DNA of 64,000 nucleotides. Source: Leptoclinus maculatus. Lineage: Eukaryota > Chordata > Actinopteri > Perciformes > Stichaeidae. Under the pieces are notes generated by a model. It did no database searches and was not told the origin of the DNA. It worked only from the letters and a program-made list of their open reading frames with translations. Of this stretch, positions 24,850 to 35,059 are shown one piece after another. Both the position numbers and the translations under genes were made by a program. The DNA is taken from positions 11,656,635-11,720,634 of the forward strand of contig JAVDOI010000012.1 in assembly GCA_032191485.1 (NCBI GenBank), read 5' to 3'. The stretch's first letter is position 1. Each line of letters starts with the position of its first letter.

Positions 24850-25470
24850 TACAAACATTTGTACATAAAGTTCCTCAACACAGCATTAACACTAGTCACA
24901 AATGTGGATTGCAATTGTCCATCTTGAGAGCTTGAGCAGGATTCTGAATGAGTCATTAAATGCTTTTCACTTTTGCTTTACTGTAACTGCACAACAAGTG
25001 GGCTCTAAAGAGAGCTGGTTAACATCCTCCGTACACATAGGTCATTTACGTGCCAGCCTATTGGCTTCTGCACTACGGTTTGCAACACTGGCGCTGCACA
25101 TCGTCACTGAGCTCATTCCTGATGATGTGACCCAAATATCTTACTTTGTTCCCCACAGTTGCCATATTATAAAGTTAAGTTTATATGTGGTTTATACGTG
25201 TTATTTTAGCAATCATGAAAACACTCTCGAGTTGAATTTCATGTCATACTGCACACTAAATGTGAGCAGACTGAGCAGTTGCTGTAAGCCAGCCATAAAA
25301 GAAGACAGGACGACTAAGTCATCAGCCGTATTAGATGGTTAATAAGACTGTCCCCCACCATACATCCAGTCTTACAATCTTAACTTTTTAGAAAGATCAT
25401 TCACGTACAGATTAAAGAGAACCGGTGATAATATTCTACTTTGTTGAACCCCGTTAGTCACTAAGAAAGG
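24850..25470 (-). mobile_element. LINE reverse-transcriptase fragment
   Basis: Read on the minus strand from about 25460, the translation is VTNGVQQSRILSPVLFNLYV then NDLSKKL. That is the conserved block before the RT catalytic site. A damaged DDL motif follows, then LSSFMAGLQQLL and, after frame changes, pieces similar to the post-RT region (YLGH, ANRLAR). Stops and frameshifts are frequent and both ends of the element are missing. The plus-strand open frame at 24902-25342 is its antisense shadow. The clade is not assigned. Confidence 0.75.
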
Positions 25471-26718
25471 TGCAGATACACTCTAACCCCATCTAGTTTG
25501 GGATAAACTTGAAAGCAGTGTCCCTGTTCCTGGCAGTGATTCAGTGTCATCAAAAAGGACACTTAAGGCATTAAAATATTTGTTGGCAGGGGCAAGAAAC
25601 TAATGTCTTTGTACACACAATGCTACCCTGCTATGATAACCTCCAAACCCTAACCAAACAGGTCCTATACTCTCTGGTCACGTTTTCTAAACCATTATTC
25701 CCAAACTAACCAGAAGGGGATGCTGCTGTCTAATGGTGACAACACCGTATGGATGAAATTAGGAAATTTAATAACGAGGGCAATCTTCTTCATACTGTAA
25801 GTTTTAAATGGCATGCTAACTGAGTATTATTCATATATTTGACTGTTTATATAACACTATTGTAGTGTTATGTGTAAATGAGTTTAGGAGACCGTCGTAT
25901 CTTTGGCTAACTTTATTAGCTCAGCATTAGCATAACACAGAGACCGTTGACTGACTGGGTTCATACAACTATACGTACACGCCCACGTCTGACATCACAC
26001 ACACACCTGATCACTCCGCATATCGATAAAGTAGTACCATTACATTACAGCTATTATGTGTATAATCGATTTTAAACCTTATTCTCTCTGGCCTTGTATT
26101 AACAAAGTTCATCATAACTGAAAATATTAAATGTAAAACTCGCAAAGGCAACAATACTTTAAGTGTGTGTGTGTGTGTGTTTTTAAGGGAGGAAACTCCA
26201 CAAAAAGAATATTTACGGTGACCTGAGACGGGTAACCATGGTTACCACTCACACACACACACCTGTGTTTACTACCACTGAGAACTGCTCTGGTTCTGAC
26301 CGAATAAACCACGTTACCGTGGGGACTCCCGTGTTAACGTCTCCACCCATGTCTCAGATAACCGGAACACCGCGGTCACTTTTCACAAGAACCACTTTTA
26401 GACTTGTTTCGAGGAGAAATGTGACGGAACTCTCTGCAGTTGAACAAAGTGACCGGTATCCGAGAGGTTTGAAGTCTCCTGGAGTTAAATAAACGAGTCC
26501 TCATGGCCGAACATTAGCTCAATCTGAAGGGGAAACTGTCCTCTCGCTGCTGCGATAACAGTTGTGTTTTAAAACGGTTATCTTGTGTGAGTTTTATCCC
26601 CAAATCGGTGAAAGAGAAAACACAAAGTGTCGCCGTTTTCAGCAGGACGGCGACAGTTGACTCTCACGGTTCTCATGTACTGTATTAGCCAATCCTGTGC
26701 GAGCAACAGCACAGTAAA

Positions 26719-26740
26719 ATTAGCATAAGGAGTTTATATA
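26719..26740 (+). promoter_or_regulatory. H2B-type promoter: octamer-like site and TATA box
   Basis: ATTAGCAT at 26719-26726 differs by one base from the octamer ATTTGCAT. It lies 6 bp before tttatata (26733-26740). An octamer next to the TATA box is the known hallmark of vertebrate histone H2B promoters. A CCAAT motif lies upstream near 26690. Confidence 0.6.
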
Positions 26741-26761
26741 CCCAGCGACAGAGAGTCATCA

Positions 26762-27025
26762 GTTTGAGAGACACGTGAACTATTTCCAGATACCGACGTC
26801 AAAGCGCCCAAGGACCTGTTCAGGCTTAAGAGATTCCGGGGTGATTCGGCGGCGGGGCCCGTCGAGAAATCCGGTTCCGCCGCCGAGCTCCCCGGCCGGC
26901 AGCCGCCGTCGAGAAATCCGCCCGCTGTCGCGACCTCCAGCGGCCGCAGGTTCTTGGGTGTTTGACGGTGGTGCGGCATAGTTCAAATGCCTCTCAAACA
27001 AAGGCTCTTTTCAGAGCTATCACCT
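26762..27025 (+). ncRNA. Candidate hairpin RNA from a gutted H2B-like unit, left copy
   Basis: Between the TATA box and a histone-type 3' stem-loop there are only about 265 bp, too few for any core histone. The bases form an inverted repeat instead. The gaactat...gtcaaagcgcccaag arm at 26777-26818 pairs with its reverse copy at 26946-26985. Inside, ccggggtgattcggcggcgg (26836-26855) pairs with the complement at about 26877-26896, and the phrase gtcgagaaatccg occurs twice. A transcript ended at the stem-loop would be a compact GC-rich hairpin. Transcription and function are inference. A degenerate H2B pseudogene is the main alternative. Confidence 0.4.
27003..27018 (+). terminator. Histone mRNA-type 3' stem-loop
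   Basis: GGCTCTTTTCAGAGCT preceded by caaaca/aa matches the replication-dependent histone 3' element: six-base stem, four-base loop. The closing pair is G-T instead of G-C. In histone genes this structure is bound by SLBP and sets U7-dependent cleavage. Confidence 0.7.
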
Positions 27026-27062
27026 ACTCTGATGAGACTCTGGTTCCTTGTTCACTATGTAC

Positions 27063-29849
27063 TTCACCATATGGATTTGCAAGACTTTTCCATAACAAGC
27101 CATGTCATGGAAGATCATGGAAAAAAGTCGTATTGTTATAATTAAATACAAAAGTAGGGTAATTTATTTCCTCCATGAAATGAAAAAGCTAAAAAGAAAA
27201 GTCAAAATCAATTAATAGTAATAAAACATCTAATCATTAGATTTAAAATTGTTAATTTACCATAAACATTTAATTATAAAATAAAAAAATATATATTTTT
27301 ATATATATAAAATATTTTATTTCAATTTTGAAATGTATTTATTTATGAGTAGCTTTTCGTCAGTTCTCTTACCGTTCCTGGTGGCCATGGACTGTCTAAA
27401 GTGACAGTAAGATGTCTGGCATCATTGTTTACTTTTATTGTACAAAACCAAGATATTAAACACAATTAATGGTAAAATATTACTCTAACGAAGCAGGATC
27501 TGAAGATGGGTGAAACCTGTGACTGCTTTTAGTAATCAAAAGCACCTAATATATAGGAATTATATATTAACTCACAGAAGAGTTTAGGGTTAAAGGCTTC
27601 AAAACTATTCAATTTATAATTATACACCAAAAGAAAAGACTTCACAGTATCCAAGCAAATGTTGATCAAGAAAATCCTATTCAAGTCTGTATAAATAAAT
27701 TAGGTAAAATGTAACACAATAAAGAGAGCAATATTAATGCTCCAATTTTACTTTACTGAGACAATATGGTATTTGTATATTTTAGTGTTTGTGACACAAA
27801 TTATTTGAATGTCAAATTCAGTGACAGTAACCTCAAGTATATTCCTTACAGTCTTAATATATTAAGGCTAATATATTTAGGTTTATATCTAAAAACCCAA
27901 ATCAAAGAATCCAGTTGTTTGACTTACTACAGTAAATGAAGTTTCAACAAAGCACTTCTACACACTGATTTAGATAGTGTGATCAGGTCTATACTTGGTC
28001 TGTATACGTGAATTAGGGACTGTGTACTAAAGGAACAGATTGTATTTAATATGTAAAAGATGCTTCTCAAAGAAACCTGGACAAATCTGTGGAAATATAC
28101 TGTATATTCAATGTAAAAACTGAAGTTTAACACTGACACACAACTGAAGACAAATTATGCTACTTCCAATGCCGTTTATGATTGCAAGCCACCTAAATCT
28201 CAAATATTTTTGTAGTAATACAATACACTTGAAACTGGTTAATTTAAACTGTAAAGACTTCAGTCAGATTTCAAAATGCCTGAATTTATAGCTACTTATT
28301 AAGGTAACAGTATTAATAGTGTAAGAACCAGAATGTATTAACAATTTAAGGCTGACACACTACAAAGAACTAATTCTGTTAATTTCAAAGCTTTGTGTAA
28401 TATGTAAATATTGAAATAACACACAGAATACACAATTCAAATATTTTCCACCAACACACAATCAGTAGTCCAATATCAGCTATGATCTGTTCTGATCATA
28501 AACTGTTCGTACTCACCAGCAGAGAATAAGTTAATACTACTACACTATACTATGGTTTATATTCAGAATCAGGAACAGTTGTCGTGGCAGTGAGATGACA
28601 GATGAATGCTTCTGAAGAACGTTGGGTCTGCAGACAGGAAACAGCCACTCCAAATAAATGCAGTTCCTCCTTTTAGATGTCTGTATTTTATTTCAGTAGG
28701 AACAGGTTAAACAACAAAACACTTTAAACACTGAATGATTCAAGTCTGAATATCAAACTAAGTAACTTCTACCCTAAGCTAAAAGATCAGTGAAGTGTCT
28801 GCTCACATGAACATAATGTAAACGCATCATGACAGTATAACAGGTAATACTGCACAGATTTATGTGAAATATCATGAAATGTTATGAAGTACGGCTGGTT
28901 TAGAAGTCTCACATTTTCACTAACTACAACTTCACTACAGTGTGTTTAAAACCTGCAGTATTAAGTGTTTTAAGTAAAAGTGTTGATTCATACGTGTGAA
29001 CTTACTGTCACGTCACCACGGAGACACCAACTCTGATCTGCAGTTAGAGACAGGAAGGAGGAGGCCAGAAGGAGAGAGAGAATGAAACGATCTTTACTTT
29101 CCTCTCTGAAAACCAGTGTGTCACATCTCATCTCATTTCAATCTATTATTTATTCAGGGTGGGTCATTTAGTGTCGAGTACGTAATGAATGGATGTAATT
29201 ACTGTTGAGGCTACATTTGGATGGGGAGTCATTCTTAATGTAAACCAATGTAATATCAGTTTAGTAATAACAAAATCATAATTCATGTGTGTGAACTTAC
29301 ACTTCAGAGATGGCAAGGAGTCACAGTGATGGTCTGCAATCAGACGGAAAGGAGGAGAGGAAGGGTGAGGTTTAATTTCAGAAAACCAACCTTACAGCTC
29401 ATTTTATTTCCTTGTTAATTATCAAAGTCTCATTCAAGATCTAGAATTAGCCAGGAACTTATGTTAGTCTTCAATATATATCTTTAAGTTGCTTTACAGA
29501 TAAATAAATCACACAAAATAAATGAATCTCATGTAAATCTAAACAAAATGAAAAGGTCTCAGATACTTAACAGTTAAACACATCAAGTTACATGTTCTAT
29601 TGTCAATTTCAGTTACAGTATGTCCGTACTTACCAGCTAAAGCGCAGATGTTGATCAATGTTCTCTTTGCCTAAGAGAAGGAAACAATATTATTGTCTTC
29701 CATGTGTATGAGCAATAAAGGGTTAAAACTAGCAAAACTACAGAACACCCACAACAAATGACAGCTCTATGTGAGGGCTCACTGTGGACTAATAATGGAT
29801 TATCTTATGTCTCTGTATACTGAATATATAAAGTCATGTTCCTATAGGA
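27063..29849. other. AT-rich spacer between inverted arms
   Basis: No protein-coding exon was recognised. A series of short splice-site-bounded segments on the minus strand (28517-29670) is listed separately. Confidence 0.5.
28517..29670 (-). other. Chain of four possible micro-exons
   Basis: On the minus strand four segments have good acceptor and donor dinucleotides: 29670-29634 (37 nt, tctcttag| and G|GTAAG), 29333-29301 (33 nt, gattgcag| and T|GTAAGTT), 29037-29006 (32 nt, aactgcag| and A|GTAAGTT) and 28627-28517 (111 nt, gtctgcag| and G|GTGAG). The second and third share flanks (gtgaacttac, cagacaggaagg-like) and look like a duplicated exon. No reading frame or protein is recognised. 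This may be a spliced noncoding RNA or a duplicated repeat with cryptic sites. Confidence 0.3.
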
Positions 29850-30540
29850 CAGGGGTCTTCAACTAAAATTCCAAAAGGTCCAGATTGAGAAAATCTCCTC
29901 GGGCAAAGGTCCGAAACATTACAATAATATCTAACTCGTGCTATTTAGTGCCATATATATATATATAGATATATATTCAAGAAGTCTAGTAGTAGTAGTA
30001 ACAACGTCTCTGTGTAGTCAACAACTGTCAAATCAAATAAAGAAACATCAATTATATTTTAACAATTATTATTGTTGGTTTTCAAATGTAACTGGATGGA
30101 TTATAAATAATACATAGAAATACATCAATAAATGTTCTTCTCATTTCAAGTAAAATAAGAGCTGGATTAAAGAATAACTGACATAACAGAAAGCTTTTCA
30201 AAAATGTGCATCTTAAAATTAAGTAATTCATTTTAAAAATGTATTTCACTGAGTTGTCCTTGCAGCTTTAAATTCAGTTCATTCAGGTGTGAAGTGATGT
30301 CAATCAAAAAAGCCACAATATTATATTTTTGTCATCTAAAAAGAGAAATCATGCATGGACTTTATCTGTGGTTATTAAACCACTTGTTTAATAACTATTC
30401 TATAACTATTAATATCAGCTCTATTCTCTCTGTTTACATAATTGTTGAACAGTGAATTCATGTTATGATTCTGATCATATTGGGCTCTTAGGTTTATTTT
30501 CTGTACATAGTGAACAAGGAACCAGTGTCATTAGAGTGGG

Positions 30541-30852
30541 TGGGTGGCTCTTAAAAGAACCTTTGAGAGGCACTTGAACTATGCCCGACACCAACGTGGA
30601 AGCGCCCAACAACGGAAGTATAATGGCCGCTCCGCGCTCCGTAGAGCATATCAGCCGGAGTAGTCTTCGTCTCTTCGCCGGAGTATTCTTCGCCCGGCCG
30701 GACTACGCCGGCCGGGATTCCTCTACTCCGGTCGTGTTGCTCTTTCAACAGCCTCGTCCCTACCTAACGAGGTCTCTACGGCAGCGCGGAGCGGGTCCGA
30801 TGCGCTGCCTTTGTTGGGCGCTTTCACGTTGATGCCGGTAAGTAGTTCAGGT
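30541..30852 (-). ncRNA. Candidate hairpin RNA from a gutted H2B-like unit, right copy
   Basis: The layout is the same as the left copy but the GC-rich core differs. The segment at 30811-30852 and its inverted copy at 30571-30615 share gaactat/c...aacgtg-aagcgcccaaca. The stem continues inward: ctctacggcagcgcggagcg (30771-30790) against its complement near 30629-30650. The apex carries ccggccgg/ccggccgg palindromes near 30694-30715. The outer inverted copy at 30581 reads M-P-D-x4-A-P-x2-G on the plus strand, the spacing of the vertebrate H2B N-terminus, which points to an H2B origin. No histone fold remains. RNA status is inference. Confidence 0.4.
30546..30561 (-). terminator. Histone mRNA-type 3' stem-loop
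   Basis: On the minus strand the sequence is CAAA-GGTTCTTTTAAGAGCC-ACCCA: the canonical flanks, a six-base stem and a four-base loop. It is closer to consensus than the left copy. Confidence 0.75.
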
Positions 30853-30875
30853 CGGATGACTCTCTGTCGCTGACC

Positions 30876-30897
30876 TATATAAACTCCTTATGCTAAT
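30876..30897 (-). promoter_or_regulatory. H2B-type promoter: octamer-like site and TATA box
   Basis: On the minus strand ATTAGCAT (30897-30890) precedes tttatata (30883-30876) with the same spacing as in the left copy. A CCAAT box (complement of gattggctg) lies near 30921-30929. Confidence 0.6.
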
Positions 30898-31826
30898 TTG
30901 CCTGTGCTATCGCTCGCACGTGATTGGCTGACGGCGGCAGGGGGCGGGTCTTACACAGTATATGAGAACCGTGAGAGTCAACTGTCACAGCAGCTCAGCA
31001 TCCTGCTGAAAAGTGTGTTTTCTCTTACACCATTTTGGGGATAAAACTCACACAAGATAACCGTTTTTAAACACAACTGTTATTGCTGCAGCGAGAGGGC
31101 AGTTTCCCCTTCAGACCGAGCTTGTGTTCGGCCACGAGGACTCGTTTATTTCACCCCACGAGGCTTCAAACCTCTCGGATACGCGGTCACTTTGTTCAAT
31201 TCGCATAGAGTTACGTCACATTTCTCCTCTAAAAAGTCTAAAAGTGGTTCTTGTGAAAAGTGACCGCGGTGTTCCAGTTACTGGGGACATGGGTTTAGAC
31301 ATTAACACGGGAGTCCCCACGGTAACGTGGTTTATTCGGTCAGAACCAGAGCAGTTCTCAGTGGTAGTAAACACAGGTGTGTGTGTGTGTGGGTGTGGGT
31401 GGTTAAGAACACTGTGATGTGTCCATAAATATAAATAAATATTTATGTCTAGAAAAGGCAGGTTTTGTTATTAATAATATACATGCTACGGATGTTTAAA
31501 GCTGTAGTTCACAACCATCTTGGCTTGTACTCCAGGCTAATAGAACAGGGCCCTGTTCCTCGTACGTCGCTAACTGAGTTAGCGGGATAAGTTTGAGGAT
31601 GAGATCACTACATCAGGCTTTTCCGGTTCCTCGAAGCAGGTTTAGCTCAATCACCATGGCAACACATCAATAAGCGTGAACCTGCTCCAGAGCAGGCTCA
31701 AGCTGAAGGAAGCTGGATAAATGTGCCACTCCCCCGGCAAAAATGTCATCTCCCTTCCTCATCCCATTAATGAAGGAGCGATATTAGTTAGATTAGCGTT
31801 TTATAGGGAGAGAGTTCTTCGAGATC

Positions 31827-31934
31827 GGTCCGTGTACGTTTTGATCGTCTGTTTTACCGTTCATTCGATGAAACGAAAATACGGAAATGTCCGTATTTTA
31901 ACGGTAAAACAGATGACTAAAACGTACACGGACC
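31827..31934. mobile_element. 108-bp palindromic MITE inside Harbinger transposase
   Basis: Two 35-bp arms (31827-31861 and 31900-31934) are inverted copies with about four mismatches, starting ggtccgtgtacgtttt. The loop contains a second perfect hairpin, aaaatacgga/tccgtatttt. The flanks are near-duplicates, cgagatcg and cgcgatcg. Removing it would join RERVLRDR directly to QDTLSHHEDF, so it is a clean insertion. Confidence 0.8.
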
Positions 31935-32699
31935 GCGATCGCCAAGATACCTTATCACATCACGAAGACTTCTTATACGAGCGCTATCGATTCTGCCGAC
32001 AAGGAATCATTTATTAACAAGACCTTCTCGAGTCATACATTGTGAACACCACACGAGCATTGACCGTCTCACAGACTGGATCAGAGCCGTGAGCTGTTTT
32101 GCGAGTGGTACATTATTGTACAGTGTCGGCGATGCCGCTGCATGCCGTGCTGTTCGTAAAGTTTATTTGGTGCTTAAGAAACTTATGGATGTGTTCAATA
32201 CATTACCATGGCACATATTGTATGGACTCACCATTCTGAATAATGTTTGTGTGCTTAGGTTTTACTTGCTCCCATGTCCTCTTGATGGCTGGTTAAACTA
32301 CATGGGGCTTGAAAGCACTCATAATTATATGACAGTGTTATTAGTACACCATAGCATATCATTATTGTACTCATGATAAGAATAGAGAGAATCACACAAT
32401 TTCTTTCCACTGCTTCAATTGATTGAATTTCTGATTATGAATAATATACATACTGATCCGCCCATACACAGATTCGCACACACATATTCAAACTCCTAGT
32501 TCTATATGGTAATCTACACATACATGTATATACACATATATAGTATGATACATAAGCGCATACAGTACATATATCCTCATAAGTATCTATTAATTCGTAT
32601 CAATTAGATACTCTTTGGGCTTGTTTTATCTACTTATTCTGAAAGAGTTGAGATGATTATTTTCGCTATAAGATCTCATTCGATGATGCATTCCATTAA

Positions 32700-33198
32700 C
32701 CTTTTGGGCACGAACAGTACCGATCACTACCGCACAATGCAATTTTCAGTAACAAATATATTATTTCCACAACCATGCAGCATACCGTTTGAACGAAGAA
32801 TTTCTCATGAACAGAAGCATGTGTAACACTTTACACACTTTCTCAAATGACGACCTCTCGTGACCTCTCGTACGTTTATGTCTCTTGCTCTGGCCTACTT
32901 CACTCTATTCACTCCAATTCTTTTGTGTGTGACTACTGCCATCGTTTGCTATGATTGTGGGTGTTTTTTAGGCTTTACTGAGCCTCATTTAATATATTAT
33001 TATGAATAATAGTGGTTTATCACCATACGAATTTGACATTTACTCAATTCATATGAGCAAACCCTTCTTAGTGTCATTAATCCTTTGAAATTATTAAGAA
33101 AGACCTTGTAGTTAGAGAGTAAGGCCCCTTTGAGTATGTGTATAATATTTTCGAGAATAAGCCAAAAAAAAGTCCTAGGGAGGATGGGGGCCAAAGGG
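32700..33198. mobile_element. piggyBac-like MITE flanked by TTAA
   Basis: TTAA at 32696-32699 is followed by ccttttgggcacg. The other end is ggccaaaggg followed by TTAA at 33199-33202. TTAA target duplication and CCYTTTGG ends are typical of piggyBac-related elements. At 499 bp it has no transposase frame. Confidence 0.6.
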
Positions 33199-33548
33199 TT
33201 AAGCCTACTGCCAGCAGGCACCTCTTCCACTCCCCCCCCTAATTTGGAGCAAAAACGCCTAAAATGACATACCCAAATTAAAATGTCTGTAGCGTCTGAA
33301 CCACTCTGACTATATGCATCAATGAGGTCTTGTGTCAGAAAGTGTCAGAAAACCTGTAGGTCATACAGAAACAGAGCAGTGGGCCTAAAAATTTAAGATT
33401 TTTGTCCGTCTAAAATAAATAACTTTCAGTATAAATAACTGCCTGTAGCTGTATCTGTACAGGTAAAGGACAGTATAGGGCTGTAACTACACTATCAGTG
33501 AACACCTGCCTCAAATGTATTTGAAGAAGATAGGACAAAGTATGACCA

Positions 33549-33975
33549 TTATACAGTGTTCTGTCCATGAAAAGATTCATCAGAAAAAAACTGCACGTGA
33601 AAAGTGAAAACTATGAACACGTTGGTTGACAGCTTATGAAGAAGAAGTATTAGGTTTCCACTATAAATACTAGCCTTTTCTGAAGCCGTTAGCTCCATGG
33701 TAACATCCGCTAGTACATTCACTAGTAAAGTCGGGTCTGTAATGTATCTTTCGCCGTCGAAATGCTGCAAGACCTGACTTGCAGCGGTCATGGCGACTTT
33801 GGACAGTGTGTGTTTGGGCTCCTTTTGTGAAAAATCCATAAAAAATAAAAGAAAATCGATGTTTTCTTTGCAAGGATGAGGATTTTGTGCATGCTGGGAT
33901 ACCAAAAACGGCCATGTTTTGTGACGTAATTTTCGTAAGCAAGCCATACCAACAGAAGGGATAGCGGTGTTAGAT
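33549..33975 (-). repeat. Unclassified sequence after the Myb-like remnant
   Basis: An open frame continues leftward from the SNTA motif (PSVGMACLRKLRHK... to a stop at 33549) but no longer resembles the Myb/SANT partner. It probably represents another inserted repeat. I do not recognise it. Confidence 0.3.
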
Positions 33976-34679
33976 TTAGCCATGATTATGGTCTTGACTT
34001 CCTCATATGCGTTCATGATCATCTCCTGCTCGCCAGCGGAGAAAAAAGACGCTCTTTCTTTGAATTTATTCGCTATTGTACTGTTAGAAAATCATGGTTT
34101 CGAGACATGCTGATTTAAACTGCCTGTGGGAAGAATTAACATATAAGATTCTGTTCATTCTTGCTTATAAATTCTATTCTCTCTGAACACGTTTCTCTTT
34201 TTGGAGAACGTCATGTGAGATAACTTCTCTGATTAGCGCAATATACCTGCTCTTCTTTCTATTTCCTCGTCTCTCCCCCGTGTGTCACGGTGTGTGTAAA
34301 TCTCACTAGAATCAGGAAACTTGAATGCCCATATTTGATTGGCTGAGCTGCATCACGTGATGTGATTCACAACGCATTGGTCGGTGTGTTTCCTGCACCG
34401 CTGAACAAGTGCCGTAACGGCTGAATAAAGTTCGCCGGTTAAAGTATAAACTCACTGTCTGATATAAATAATTCTGAATTATCGATCGGTTTTAGGTCCG
34501 GATGCAACTGCGTCCGGACCGCGGTCCGCCATTTGGGGACCCCTGCTATAGGACCTACATTATTTTAGTGATTACTACAGAATGGTACTATCAGCATTAT
34601 ATGAACAAAGGTTATTTTTTTTGTCAATTACAATTAGGCCAAATAAAAAGCCTCAAGTTGTAAGTACAGTCTGGACAGT

Positions 34680-34769
34680 CTTTTTCTCTCACCGCCTCAA
34701 TAGGTAGATCTTGCCTGTCACCAAGGCAGAGGTCAGGGATCTTGGGCTTAAAAAGGTTGGTGACCACTG
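34680..34769 (-). repeat. Possible end of a second hAT-like element
   Basis: On the minus strand the text cagtggtcaccaaccttttt followed by aagcccaagatcc resembles termini of non-autonomous fish hAT elements. A matching opposite end was not located. Confidence 0.3.
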
Positions 34770-35059
34770 CTGTAATGGAAGCATCTGTAAAATTAACAAG
34801 CATGAAAAATAACAATTTACAACAACAAACAAGACAATAGGACATATTCATAATGTTCTTCTTTATTAGAATAGTCTAAATTTGAGCAGAAATAGCATCC
34901 AAATTACAGATTCAATTATTCAAGCCTTTACAAGTCAAAATGGTATGGATAAGTTGCGTGTGTGTGTGAGTGTATTTTTCTTAGTGAGTGTTTGGTTATC
35001 TGAGCGAGTGACGGGCTGAAACATTTGTACTTTACGGACTGAGCAAATACTTCTTTGTT

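Larger units (their letters stand above)
26250..27062 (+). repeat. Left arm of a long inverted duplication
   Basis: The segment from cctgtgtttactaccactga to ggttccttgttcactatgta is repeated, inverted, at 30503-31400. By eye the flanks of the arms are roughly 80 percent identical and the GC-rich cores are much more diverged. The outer edges stop at (CA)n/(TG)n tracts. The arms are separated by about 3.4 kb of AT-rich DNA. Confidence 0.85.
30503..31400 (-). repeat. Right arm of the long inverted duplication
   Basis: This is the inverted copy of 26250-27062, lying inside the hAT element. Matching landmarks include gtacatagtgaacaaggaac at the inner edge and actgagaactgctctggttc (complement) at the outer edge. 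A block of about 20 bp, including ggcggcagggggcggg, near 30935-30955 is present only in this arm. Confidence 0.85.
31547..34090 (+). mobile_element. PIF/Harbinger remnant with two decayed genes
   Basis: The left end gggccctgttcctcgtacg resembles Harbinger termini. On the plus strand, transposase N-terminal pieces are readable: RERVLRDR before an insertion, then DRQDTLSHHEDFLYERYRF to a stop at 32017, and in another frame CFASGTLLYSVGDAAACRAVRKVYLVLKK near 32094-32185. On the minus strand at about 34060-33975, FKERASFFSAGEQE then EEVKTIIMAKSNTA is the Myb/SANT-like companion protein of such elements, cut off after SNTA. No right terminus was found. Insertions and frameshifts make both genes inactive. 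It sits inside the hAT transposase region. Confidence 0.75.
29850..34545 (-). mobile_element. Composite hAT transposon with nested insertions
   Basis: The element starts CAGGGGTC and ends GACCCCTG, and is flanked on both sides by the same 8-mer ctatagga (29842-29849 and 34546-34553). That is the target duplication size of hAT elements. Minus-strand remnants of a hAT transposase remain: a KKRNVF...YMLILPTGSL-like N-terminal part near 34200-34100 and a LTSHLNELNLKLQGQ-like piece (with stops) near 30340-30240. The interior now holds the right H2B-like hairpin unit (30503-31400), Harbinger remnants (31547 to about 34090) and two MITEs. No intact transposase remains. Confidence 0.8.

Noticed and set aside
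24902..25342. Plus-strand open frame of 146 codons
   Set aside because: Antisense shadow of the LINE reverse-transcriptase fragment.
26775..26981. Arg/Pro-rich open frame in the left hairpin unit as a histone-like protein
   Set aside because: No histone fold residues; the frame follows from the GC-rich inverted repeat, and both strands are open.
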